NCBI GenBank assembly: GCA_000320545.1
Contig: ADNK01000062.1
Span: 1 to 51,671, forward strand
From: Bigelowiella natans CCMP2755
Taxonomy: Eukaryota; Cercozoa; Chlorarachniophyceae
Direction: 5' to 3'
DNA: 51,671 nucleotides
Every line of letters starts with the position of its first letter. The stretch's first letter is position 1. The notes under the pieces were generated by a model. The model saw nothing but the letters and a program-made list of their open reading frames with translations. It was not told the origin of the DNA and did no database searches. The position numbers and the translations under genes are program-made. Shown here piece by piece: positions 21,368 to 31,100 of this stretch.

Positions 21368-24151
21368 CTAATTTGAGGTTATTAAGCTTGCGAACGGTAT
21401 ATTGTAACGGCGTTCTACCTCCATAGCAAGATTTATGATCTCATCCAGTTTGCCCAAAGCATCAACCTTCACCTTGAATGACGAATCATCTTGAATTAGG
21501 CTGTAACAAAAGTTACCTCGGTTATCTTTACACATTTACCGCACTCATAGAGACAAGTAATCCTTCTGAATTTCTGCGAGCTTCCAAAAGATCATTCGGA
21601 TTTCCCTGTATCAGCAATATTTCATGCTCTTACATTTTCTTGGGTTAGTTTTTAAGTATGCGGTACATTTTCTGCCTCCATCCATTCAGATCTGAGAACC
21701 TCACGATTTCTTGAGACCCTAAAATAGTTTTTCAGATTATGAAATTAAAACTGCATTATTTCTTTTAGAGCTATAGGCTCACTCTCCCCGACGGTTCTTG
21801 CTGTCTTGATCTTTCAGAGCAATGGACATTGTATTTAAAGACATCAAACGCCTGCGGTTCTTTAAATTCAATATATTTCGCATTCCTTTTGTACTTGTTA
21901 ACACAGACGACAGCGAAGTAGAGGTTTCAGTTCCGGGTGTTAAACCTTTGGATATTTGTGGCTGCAAATATCGTTGAGATAGAAATTTTTTAATGAATTC
22001 ATGGCATTTGGATCATCACAAATAACTAAATTCTCACATACAAAAAACAGGAAACAGTAACTATGAGAGCAAAAAAATTGTAAAATAATTTCAGAGAGAC
22101 ATAGACTCAAAGTAACATAAATTACGCTGTCTGTCGGATCAACGAACAAGTGTTTTCTGCCGTCTTCTGTAATTTGGGACGAAACACTTATGTTTCTGTA
22201 TCTTGTGTGGCCCTAGATTTCCATGTATGAAAATATCAGTTTTGGATTTTCGAACTTGTGACGTAAACTAACCATTATTTTGGGAGCTTGTATGTAGATA
22301 GAGGACGGAGTTGGTAAAGGTCTTGGACGCCTATACATCATTCTCAAGTGATAGGTAAATGGTACTGAGTACAAATTTTACCTTGAGGTATCCCATCGGC
22401 GATACAAAGGTAGAAAAAGTACAAAGACCCCTGGAGAATAATTTGCTTTGAGTACCTAATGAAAATGGAATATCTGTGCTATTACTTCCCAAAGGTAAAT
22501 GCTAAGACCTCAGTGTCTGATGATGCCTTAAAGTTTTCATTCTTGAATTTGGAGCTATTGCACAACAACTGCCATATTGACAAGCTTCGACTTCGAATTT
22601 TAGTTCTAGATCTCTCAGCCTAAATAATGAATATCGCTGCAACTATTCTGTACTAACAACGAATAACACCATACCTCGCTATCACAGAGGAAATTCCCAA
22701 AGATACAAGAATGCACATGTTCCGCCAATCCGGACAGGAATTCAGCGTTGAACTACACCACATATTTCATAGCAAACGTGATAAACAGGTACTTGTGTAG
22801 GTGGGGTGTTTCAACCTACCTCAAAAGACTCTGGAAATTGGTGCAATAATTGATATACACAATCAAGCCACTGAATAAAAACTGGACTTCGCTAATTCAA
22901 ATTTTACTCATTTTATTGAATGTTGTACGGCAGAGCAAAATGTCTTTTGTCCGATAAAGATAACCTGGGTATCACCAACTTTCTTCCTTTTGTTTCCATG
23001 CCCATATCGCCGAGCAAACTTGTGACCTTCAATACATTAAATTAATTGATACTCTTCTAGAATAACTTCAATAACCAATCGTACCAAACGAAATCCATTC
23101 TTTCTCTATCAGGTACGCCATCCCATGCATAGTACGGTAGTATGGGTCAAGAAGGATTTGTGCTAGAGCGGAAACCTTTTTATCTCACAATAATTAGTTT
23201 CTTCAAATTTGAATTTCCATCAGAACTATTCAAACCTGAGGAGTTCGATCCCAACCATCAGAGCAATGAAGAACTACACTGGACTGTTTTTCGATGATGA
23301 CTTCCACAATCCTATCAGATTTTCATATTACCTAATCGCAATCTTCGGAACCCTTAATTTGACCTTACAGCCCCAGCAATTATAGTTGAAAGATGCGAAA
23401 ACCAACTCGCGTGTCCACCAGATAACGTTTTAATAATTATTTTGTATCTGATATGAAGTCATGCCATGTAGAAATACCAAGTGGGCAATCAGAAATCAAT
23501 ATTGAATTTGTAGTCATGCTTCACCTATTGGTTGCGACATTGCTGCTTTCAGTGCTGCCTTGAATGACGGCTGGTCTTCCCTTTTCACTCGGTAGATTGT
23601 CGAAAAGCTAGTGCGAAGAAGATATTTTGATATTTTAAAAACTGTTTCAACAAATTTAGCCTGTTTTTCCATGCATTAGTTTGCTAATTAGCTCATTTCA
23701 CCGATTTTAGTTCCTTGAAAGAATCCCGCACTACATGGATGTTCTCAATGTTCAAGAAATCTATTGAGCTTATTTTCAAAAATATTAGTATCAGCTACAT
23801 ATAATTTATTTCACGATGTAGAAGCGTAATACCAGTTCTTGTAATAAGACCTAACATTACACACAATTACATACTACACACGTACACATCCAAAAGTAAA
23901 GTTCTACTTCGATTCCCAGCCTCCTCCTCGAGCTAAATTTGCTATTGCGTTGGCCTATGAAAGTGATGTTATTTATCTTCTGCGCTTTCAAAATCCTATA
24001 TTTATATGTAACATATTCTTATTAAAAAATTTTTATTAGCATGCCTTTGGTCTGCAGTCCAGAATGTACACAGTCTTAGTTTCCGAACTTTTAGAGTTCA
24101 CAGATCTTCCAATAATTTCTATCAAATGATGAATTAAATTTAAAATATAAA

Positions 24152-24190
<39 letters not shown>

Positions 24191-27100
24191 ATGAACCGTA
24201 CGAAGATATTTCTCATCAGCTTTTGATCGAGCCCAATACAACCCAGGACGAGGCTGAGAGCATCTATATATTGCTGGAGTAGCTGGTACACCAAGATCAT
24301 TTTCCTCTTCTGCATGTATGAACTACGAGTCAATTCATATTTCACCAATGAAAGAGCAAAATGATAGCGTTACTGACTTTGATATAGCCCCTCCGAGATG
24401 TAACTAGAAACGATGCAATGATTGTACCTCCGACACCACATTGCTGCAGGAAGTCTTTCTTTTCTTCGAAAGTGCGACTTAAAAAGGGAAGCAATTACAT
24501 GAAACTTTTAGGATCGATCTTGATAAACTACATTCTCTAACGAATTCAATTTTCATTGTATGCTCACCACTTCTTTGATTAGATCATAAGATGCAAGGGC
24601 TGGGACCACAAACCACTAAGCATGTTCAAATATTACTTTTTCCACTATGACCACAACAAAACTTCGTCGCAACTTACTTCGGGGTATGTTGGAGAAAGCT
24701 TAAATCCAACGTTGTGTACCAATGTCCATTCTGTTGACTGATGTGATAAATAAATATCAGTCCTCAAGGGACAAGAAAACTGTGAATAAAAATTTACCTT
24801 TCCGTCACTATTGTCCATTCGCAGTCGATAATAATCATTACGCGGATCAAACCAACTATCACTAGTAAATTTATTTTCTGACACAGCCTGATTAATAAAA
24901 TGGCAAATATATGTATTTCATACAAAGAATTCAAGTGCTTACCTTGGCGTGAGTGGTTGCAAAAACTGCATATTTCTCCTGTAAACGTAGTAGCTTTTGT
25001 TTTATATTAATTCAGTTTACTTTTTACTGTTCAACCTTTGACTTTGAAGATTCTTCCAGATTCGATGTTTTCTTATCGAGGGAGGCAATCTTGCCCCATA
25101 CTATCGGGGATAGTACCAATCGAAATTCTGATACTTTGACACTGTATTTTGGCAAGACGAATATTGTGACAACTTTCATTGGTATGAATAACTGTGATGG
25201 AAAGGACCTTGTATGACGAAAAGATATCAAGTACGTTGCAAGATGCTAAAAGTATGATAGTAAGATCAACAAGATGATAGAATTAAAATTGGAACGACCT
25301 TATCTGAAATGGTCAACAAATCCTTCCCAAAACAATCTATAGATCCTGTATTTTAAGTGGCATAATGAAACAAAAAATGAACAATATGCGAAGAAGAAGC
25401 GTACCGATGGACCCGAAGGCTACTGAAAACCATGGCTTGGGATTCATTGACGATCTGTATGCGAATTTAGACCAGTTATCAAAATGAAGTTTCAGCAATC
25501 ATGAATTTTATTCCCACTCAATAACGTCATGCTGTAGCCATGGTAAAGTTTCATCTTCCTCTCCGGTAATCTAAGTTTTTATAAGATTGTAGAGTAGTTT
25601 TGGGGGTTATTCGACCAACTCTTTTGTATTGGTATTTCAATTCATTTTGAAATTTTAGCGTTTTTACCTTAACCGTGTACGGTAAGAATATCAAACGGCA
25701 GTTGGTCACAAATAGAATTCCTCCAGTGAAGCGTTGGTTATAAACGTAGATGACGTAGCTAAAAAAATTGTATCAATCGGTGCTAAGTTCATAGATTATA
25801 ACAACCACCTTTGCGAGATGCAAACTATCTCGCCCTCATATAGAGGTGGACAATCCGGTTGGATCATAGTCTTAACAGTAGCCAAAAATACCTATGATCA
25901 ACAGGTCAACTTATAGCCTTTGCAAACATGCTTTGTAATCATGGTTGAATGCTCACTTTCTTGTTCATAATCTTAGAGTCGTTTGATGTTAAATCCCGGA
26001 GTTGTTTAATCTAAAATTTGAACAAAAAGAGAAATACACTAGATGCAAGGAATCCTGTTTATCATTCACTACCTGCAAGTCCTTGGATTTTTTAATTTCA
26101 TGGTATGCATTTTCCTTTGCAGTTATTAAACCATCATATTCCATAAGAATCTTACTAGTGCTCATGAGTAGTTCATGGCCTTTTCCAAACCTGTGCAAAT
26201 GTCATTTTTGCTACATTATAAAAGAACATCCTTTTATAATAAAACTGTAATTGAAAATCACTATACTCATCCAATTGCTTAAGAGCATGCTTGCAAACAA
26301 GCCTGAAATAGTGGAATGCCATTTCTGACTGGGAGTCCTAAGTTTAAATTGCTAACTAGGTCAAAAGATCAGAACAGAGTAAAGACTTTCTGCACCAAAT
26401 TACCTTCACACTTTTCATGAAATCCAACATCGCAATATCGTGCTCGCTTTGGGCATCCTGATATTGTCTTTCTGAACAGTCCGATACAACAAGAAGGCAT
26501 GCGCCGTGATACCTGTAATTTTTGCATTGCATCCATTGTCCTCGCGGATTTTCTATCCGCCTTTCGCTTTGATAAGATGTTGAAGGCCTAGAATGTTAAA
26601 ATTCACCTCCCATCCATACTGCTGGTTGTGACGTAATACCTTTTCCTTTTCCCTCAAGGCATCTAATGTGTCTTTGCAATTTTGGTCCTACATTAAAAGA
26701 GAGAAATAATTGCCTCTGTAATGTTTTTCTAGCGATAAAAAAGGGGACAACCAATGCGTGGAAAGTTTCGATACGCTGAAAATGGCTCCGCAAAAACGTA
26801 ACAATGGGCGAGATCGCAAGATCAGTGAACTTAGCTTTGCAGGCATGCAACTGAAACAAAATATTTAGACTTTGACACAAGCCCAATTCCAGATTTCAAC
26901 AAGAATTGACCTTTGCATAAAGTTCTCGAAGCAGTTGTATGTCTCCATCTTCCATTACAACATGAGATGGATCGAAGCAGTCAACCTTATTATTTACAGA
27001 TAAATAGGTATTCATTGATGCAAGAACCTATCGTCACTCCATCATTTTACACCTTATTGAAAATAGCCCAAATGTATCGATTTTCTTCTTTTGAGTGACT

Positions 27101-27262
27101 TTCACGTTTCATCCATAGGTCCAGAAGCTCGCGGCTATCCTCTTTGAGTTTGTCAAATGTCATTCTAACTTCCTTTAACGCATCGGGAACGTTGTCATTA
27201 GCATTCGCTTTGGGAGTAGGGAGAAACATGTTTGCTATGTTGACCCCGTTTTGAACCGACAT
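21368..27262 (-). CDS. Myotubularin-family phosphoinositide 3-phosphatase with N-terminal helical (BAR-like) region, 40 exons
   Basis: Dephosphorylates the D3 position of PI3P and PI(3,5)P2 on endosomal membranes (family function). I could splice 40 exons from ATG 27262 (first exon 27262-27053, last 21500-21368) with every phase closing: 3144 nt, 1047 residues. Residues 1-268 are almost entirely amphipathic helix with Lys/Glu-rich heptads (REKEK, SKRKADRKSARTMDA) and look like a BAR/arfaptin-type dimerisation region. A GRAM-PH domain follows (~290-440; GGILFVTNCRLIF), then the phosphatase domain: YRCSQPRPGL, YILDCRPK, ANAIANLARGGG and the P-loop HCSDGWDRT with catalytic Cys682 and Arg688, so it should be active rather than a pseudophosphatase. 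LDPYYRT and KFARRYGHG also match the family. The tail is Ser-rich and basic. Introns are mostly 50-110 nt; intron 23 is GC-AG. A (TA)n tract adjoins the donor of exon 22. Confidence 0.92.
24155..24187. repeat. (TA)n tract at the 5' splice site of myotubularin exon 22
   Basis: About 30 bases of alternating TA on the plus strand. On the sense strand the intron begins GTTTATATAT directly after the last codon of exon 22. It is the only simple-sequence tract of note in this gene. Confidence 0.9.
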
Positions 27263-27426
27263 GCTGTTGCAGGTTAGTATTTACATTCTCAATTCTTAAT
27301 GTGAGAACTTAATTCATAACAAAGGATTTTGTAAACCTAATCTGAGGAGAGTGCTGCGAGAGAGCTTACTTTTTAGCTATTAACTTCTCAACAGTTTGTA
27401 CGCTAAAGGGGGGACAGAGGTGAGCC

Positions 27427-27627
27427 ATGAATTGGATTGGTGCTGCCGGTGTTTGCGCCTTTTTGTTATTTTTCGATGTGACCAAGGCCATTTTACCACT
27501 GAGACTTGCAAGTTCACAAAAATTGAGGTGCAAGCCAACTCATAAATCCAAAAATGCTGCAACTCCTCGAAATGAATCATGTTTCACTCATTCACCATTT
27601 TTTCTTTTTCACCCATCTGCATCTTGA
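27427..27627 (+). CDS. Doubtful small ORF with a signal-peptide-like start
   Basis: 66 codons from ATG 27427 to the stop at 27627. Residues 1-21 read like a secretory signal (hydrophobic core CAFLLFF, then VTKA as a possible cleavage site). The following stretch is basic and Ser/Thr-containing, like a plastid transit peptide. It is divergent to the phosphatase gene. It could be the first exon of a bipartite-targeted protein whose remainder was displaced by the retrotransposon, or chance. I found no continuing exon on either side of the insertion. Confidence 0.2.
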   Translation: MNWIGAAGVCAFLLFFDVTKAILPLRLASSQKLRCKPTHKSKNAATPRNESCFTHSPFFLFHPSAS

Positions 27628-27774
27628 ACCTGAACCAAACCATGAAAGTCCATCGATGCGCAGCGCATTGTTCTTTTCGCTTTGTCGAACGAAGACCAGT
27701 GTGGACAACGCTTGAGGTGGTGTGTGACACACACACAGCGGCAGGCGACAGGCCTGGAGGCACAGGCGCTCGCC

Positions 27775-27778
27775 ATGT
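27775..27778. repeat. Target site duplication, left copy (ATGT)
   Basis: ATGT directly abuts the outer end of the left LTR and recurs at 33495-33498 beyond the right LTR. Four bases is one shorter than the five usual for Ty3/gypsy elements. Confidence 0.85.
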
Positions 27779-28104
27779 TGTTGCGCGTAAGGTGTTCACA
27801 GGCCGAGGCGCTACGTGCACAAGTAGGCAGGGGGGGGGAAAGGCACGTTTGCTTCCTTTTGAAGAGTTGTGTTTATTTTTATTAAAGATTATATTTTTAT
27901 TAAATCGTGCACTGCGTAATCATTCGCGAAGCTTTCGCGAATGCCGCCGCACGTGGGGCAGCACACTTCCGGTGTGCTGCCATGAGTCCCGCCGGAACCC
28001 ACGTGCCTATGCTGTATTAATATCTACGTTATCTATATTCTATATCCGCGACAACCCCTTTGTTGTCGCACGTGACTTGTGCCCGCGTAGTGGTACGCGC
28101 TACA
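27779..28104 (-). repeat. 3' LTR of the complete element (326 bp)
   Basis: Same length and, by eye, same sequence as 33169-33494 and 50348-50673. On the plus strand it carries perfect inverted repeats at 27921-27943 (10-bp arms, 3-base loop), 27957-27981 (10-bp arms, 5-base loop), 28048-28069 (8-bp arms) and 28084-28099 (6-bp arms). An outer pair, GCACGTGGG with CCCACGTGC (27949-27957 and 27998-28006), shares its last base with the second hairpin. CACGTG boxes lie in the outer pair. In the sense direction AATAAA occurs twice in the middle part, suitable for polyadenylation. Confidence 0.97.
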
Positions 28105-28114
28105 CCTCCCCCAA
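28105..28114 (-). promoter_or_regulatory. Polypurine tract of the retrotransposon
   Basis: In the sense direction TTGGGGGAGG lies immediately before the TGTAG start of the 3' LTR, the expected place for plus-strand DNA priming. The same tract is present next to the LTR of the second copy (50674-50683). Confidence 0.9.
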
Positions 28115-28155
28115 GTCACGTTGCTCCTTCCTTCCTTCCTTATTCCCTTAGACCT

Positions 28156-31100
28156 TCATCGCTTTCGGAACTTCACCAACCACCAGGTAATAGATTCCTC
28201 TCTAACCTTATCTCCTTTGTCGCTTACCCAGAACTCACCTTCGTCCTTAGGTTCGTGTCCATACCAGCCCTCTGCATCAAGGTCCCCCAGGACCTTATAC
28301 CAGTGCTCAAAGGGTAAGTCGGGAACAGCTAGGTAGAGTAGCTGATATTTTCCGTCCTTTATTTTCATAGCTACCCTCTCCATATTTCGTAATCCAGGGT
28401 AGCCTAGATAGACAATCTTCATGCGCCAATCGTCGTTCACCCTGACCTTATTGTTTCCATATTCCACATCGAACTTAGGTCGGGGTCCTAAACAAGGCAT
28501 TGCTCGCTCCCACACAGTAGGGTTTACTTTAACATCCTCTAGGAGCTTCTCACCGATATCATAATTCTTTAGGTGACTGATGTGGCGCAAGGTGACCCTG
28601 TTCCCATCATAGATGTAGTACTGCTTCCTCCCCTTCCTCTCGGTAACCTTTGCAACGCCACCCCAGAAGGGGTCTTGTTTATTTCTCGATCTCAGATTTA
28701 CCTTGGCCCTAACATACTGTCCTTCCTTTAGAACTCGGCCATCGTACGGGACCTTCTCGTCTTCGCTCTCGGTATCGTCGTCGTTGTCGTCGCCTTCTTC
28801 CCTCTCCTTATCCTTGATACCTCCCCCAGACGTGAAGGTGTCGTTTACTAACCCTTGTATCTTGTCTGGTGTGGTGCTATTTATCCTGCTTAGGTTGGCC
28901 AAGGTGCGGTGGAGTCGCTCTACCTTGGAGTTGGACTGGGCATAGTATACAGGTGAGGCATCAATATTAGGGTGTGGTAGCTGTAGAAGAGAGGTCTCAT
29001 TATCCACATGTAACTTCTTTGGTATCTTGTTTATGCTAACTTCATCAGGGATAGCCTGGAGCTCAGACTCCCAGGTACGGTAGCAGTTAGTAAGCCTCTG
29101 CTTATATAAGCCTTTGTTCTTCTTAGCAACGTTGACCTTGATAATCTTTTTAACCCAGCACTTTCCAGTGGCCACATCAACGAAGGTAAGGTAGTGATAG
29201 CCATCGTACTTATAAACATCAATTTGCACGATATCTAAGAAGTTCCTTGCTTTGATTTTCTTAGATGCACGGCTCTTGCTGGACTCCTTGGTGGCGACGC
29301 CTGCCGCCTTCAAGCTGGAGCACCTGCAGCCACGCAGGTATGTCCTTATCTCTTTTAGCTTGTAGGGCCAGTAGTAATGGTAGAGTAGAGCAGTGATATG
29401 GTTTTCTCCTACGTGTGCAGGTCCATGGGCGGTAAAGAGAAGGGCTCCCCTGGTCCGCCGTGGCACGTAGGTACGCCTAACATTATTAGTGTATACATAT
29501 ATCCTATCACTAAGTACCTCATGCTTGTGTTTGTATTTATCCAGGTGTTCTTGAAGGTGCTGGAGCTCCTCTGGCTCAGGCAGGAAGTCGCCGTCCTCGA
29601 AGGTAATCGCGTTAACCATAGGGGTGACCTGGGTAGGGACTTTCTTTTCGAACAGCCTGCTGAAATAGTCAGCAAGCTGCTTGTCTCCTGGTGCGTAGAC
29701 CACTGTCCTCTTGTCCCTAAACTCTTCCGTGTCCGCCCTCATAGCTGCATACTCATCGTTAGGCGCTTCGAGCTTGCGGTCGATGCCTAGGAGGGGCTTG
29801 TGGTCAGTCATTAAGGTGAAGCTGGGCACCGACAGCAGGTAGTATCTTAGTTTCCTCTGCGCCTCAGTCATGGCTTTATACTCTCCTTTTGTAGGGCTGT
29901 ACTTGGCCTCAGCTGCTGTGCAGGCCCTGCCCCACACCCGTATGATCTGCTGGTCTTGGGTAAGTACAGCAGCCATACCTAGCTTAGACCAGTCTGTCCA
30001 TAGGGTAGCTGGTCTAGTAGTGTCTAGCTTAGCATTCAATAGGGTGTTGCTGCATAACTTTATTAGGTTATCGAAGTGGGCATCAAGGCCAGCCTTGGCC
30101 CACACCTTAGCGAAGCTGAGGCCTACAGAGTTCTCCTTCCGGTAAGCAGTAGTAAAAGCAGCTGCAGTCCTAGCGTAGGTAGGGGAGAACCTACGTAGTA
30201 TCCAAGCTGCAGTCTGCAAGAATGACTTTAACTCCTTTGCATTCTTAGGTTTAGGGGCTTGCTGTAGTGCTGCTACTTTCTCGGGGTTTGGGGTGATGCG
30301 GCCTTGCTCCAGGTAATATCCACACCACTTGATTCTTGTAGCTAGGAATGTACACTTCTGCAGTCTAATAGTAAAACCGAAGTGTGCAAACCTAATAAAT
30401 ATATTTTCCAGGAGGAAGATCTGAGCGACGACTGTGTTGGTACATATTATGTCATCATCCACATACACAAACACAAACACCCACAACACAGACGCCATCC
30501 CATCATGTGTGTATGCCCTGTAGTTCTGACTACTGAACGCATCCCCTGATATGCTTAGGCCGTAAGGGAATACGACGAAGTGCCACTTCCTGTGCCTGCT
30601 GGAGAACGCGGTAATGGGGCGGGAGGTTTTGTGGATGGGTGTCTGCATGTATGATTCATTTTTATCTAGGGAAGAGTAGTATTTGTATCCTATGACGTGT
30701 TCAATAACGTCATCTATCCTTGGTGTAGGTGTCTGGATCCTCTTTATTACTCGGTTGTGGCGGATGAAGTTGTGCGCCAGGCGGAAGAAAGGGTAAGTAG
30801 GTTTCTTAGCTAGCACATGTCTCACGTTCCATGGTGAGTTGCTTGGCTCTATCTTCCCTTCCTTTGCCCATTCATTGATCTGCCACTCTATCTTTTCCCA
30901 GTCCGCTTCCGGTCGCCTATGTTCTGGGTCATTGATGATGCACTCTTCGTATCCCTTCTTTAGCTCGATCTTTACTGGGGTAAGCTTGCTGGAGGGCTTC
31001 GTCGTCGGCTTGGTGATGTCAGAGTACTTCTCGTTTAATATTTTATTAATGTACTTTTTGCCTTTGTCGATATCCCAATCATCAGCTGGGGGGGTCTTGT

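Larger units (their letters stand above)
27263..27778. promoter_or_regulatory. 5' flank of the phosphatase gene, up to the retrotransposon
   Basis: AT-rich for the first ~150 bases, then mixed. From about 27640 it takes on the TG/CA- and CpG-rich character of the spacers, and the LTR element is inserted in that part. It contains a plus-strand open frame at 27427-27627 whose first ~20 residues resemble a signal peptide (annotated separately). Confidence 0.4.

Noticed and set aside
24188-24309. Apparent frame break at the (TA)n tract in the myotubularin gene, suggesting a pseudogene
   Set aside because: An acceptor at 24075 (CTAAG/ACTGTG) restores the phase and the family sequence, so no break is needed.
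26404-26587. Apparent one-base frameshift at an A-run between myotubularin exons 5 and 6
   Set aside because: Using the later acceptor TATCAG/GATGCC gives a normal ~55-nt intron and closes all phases.
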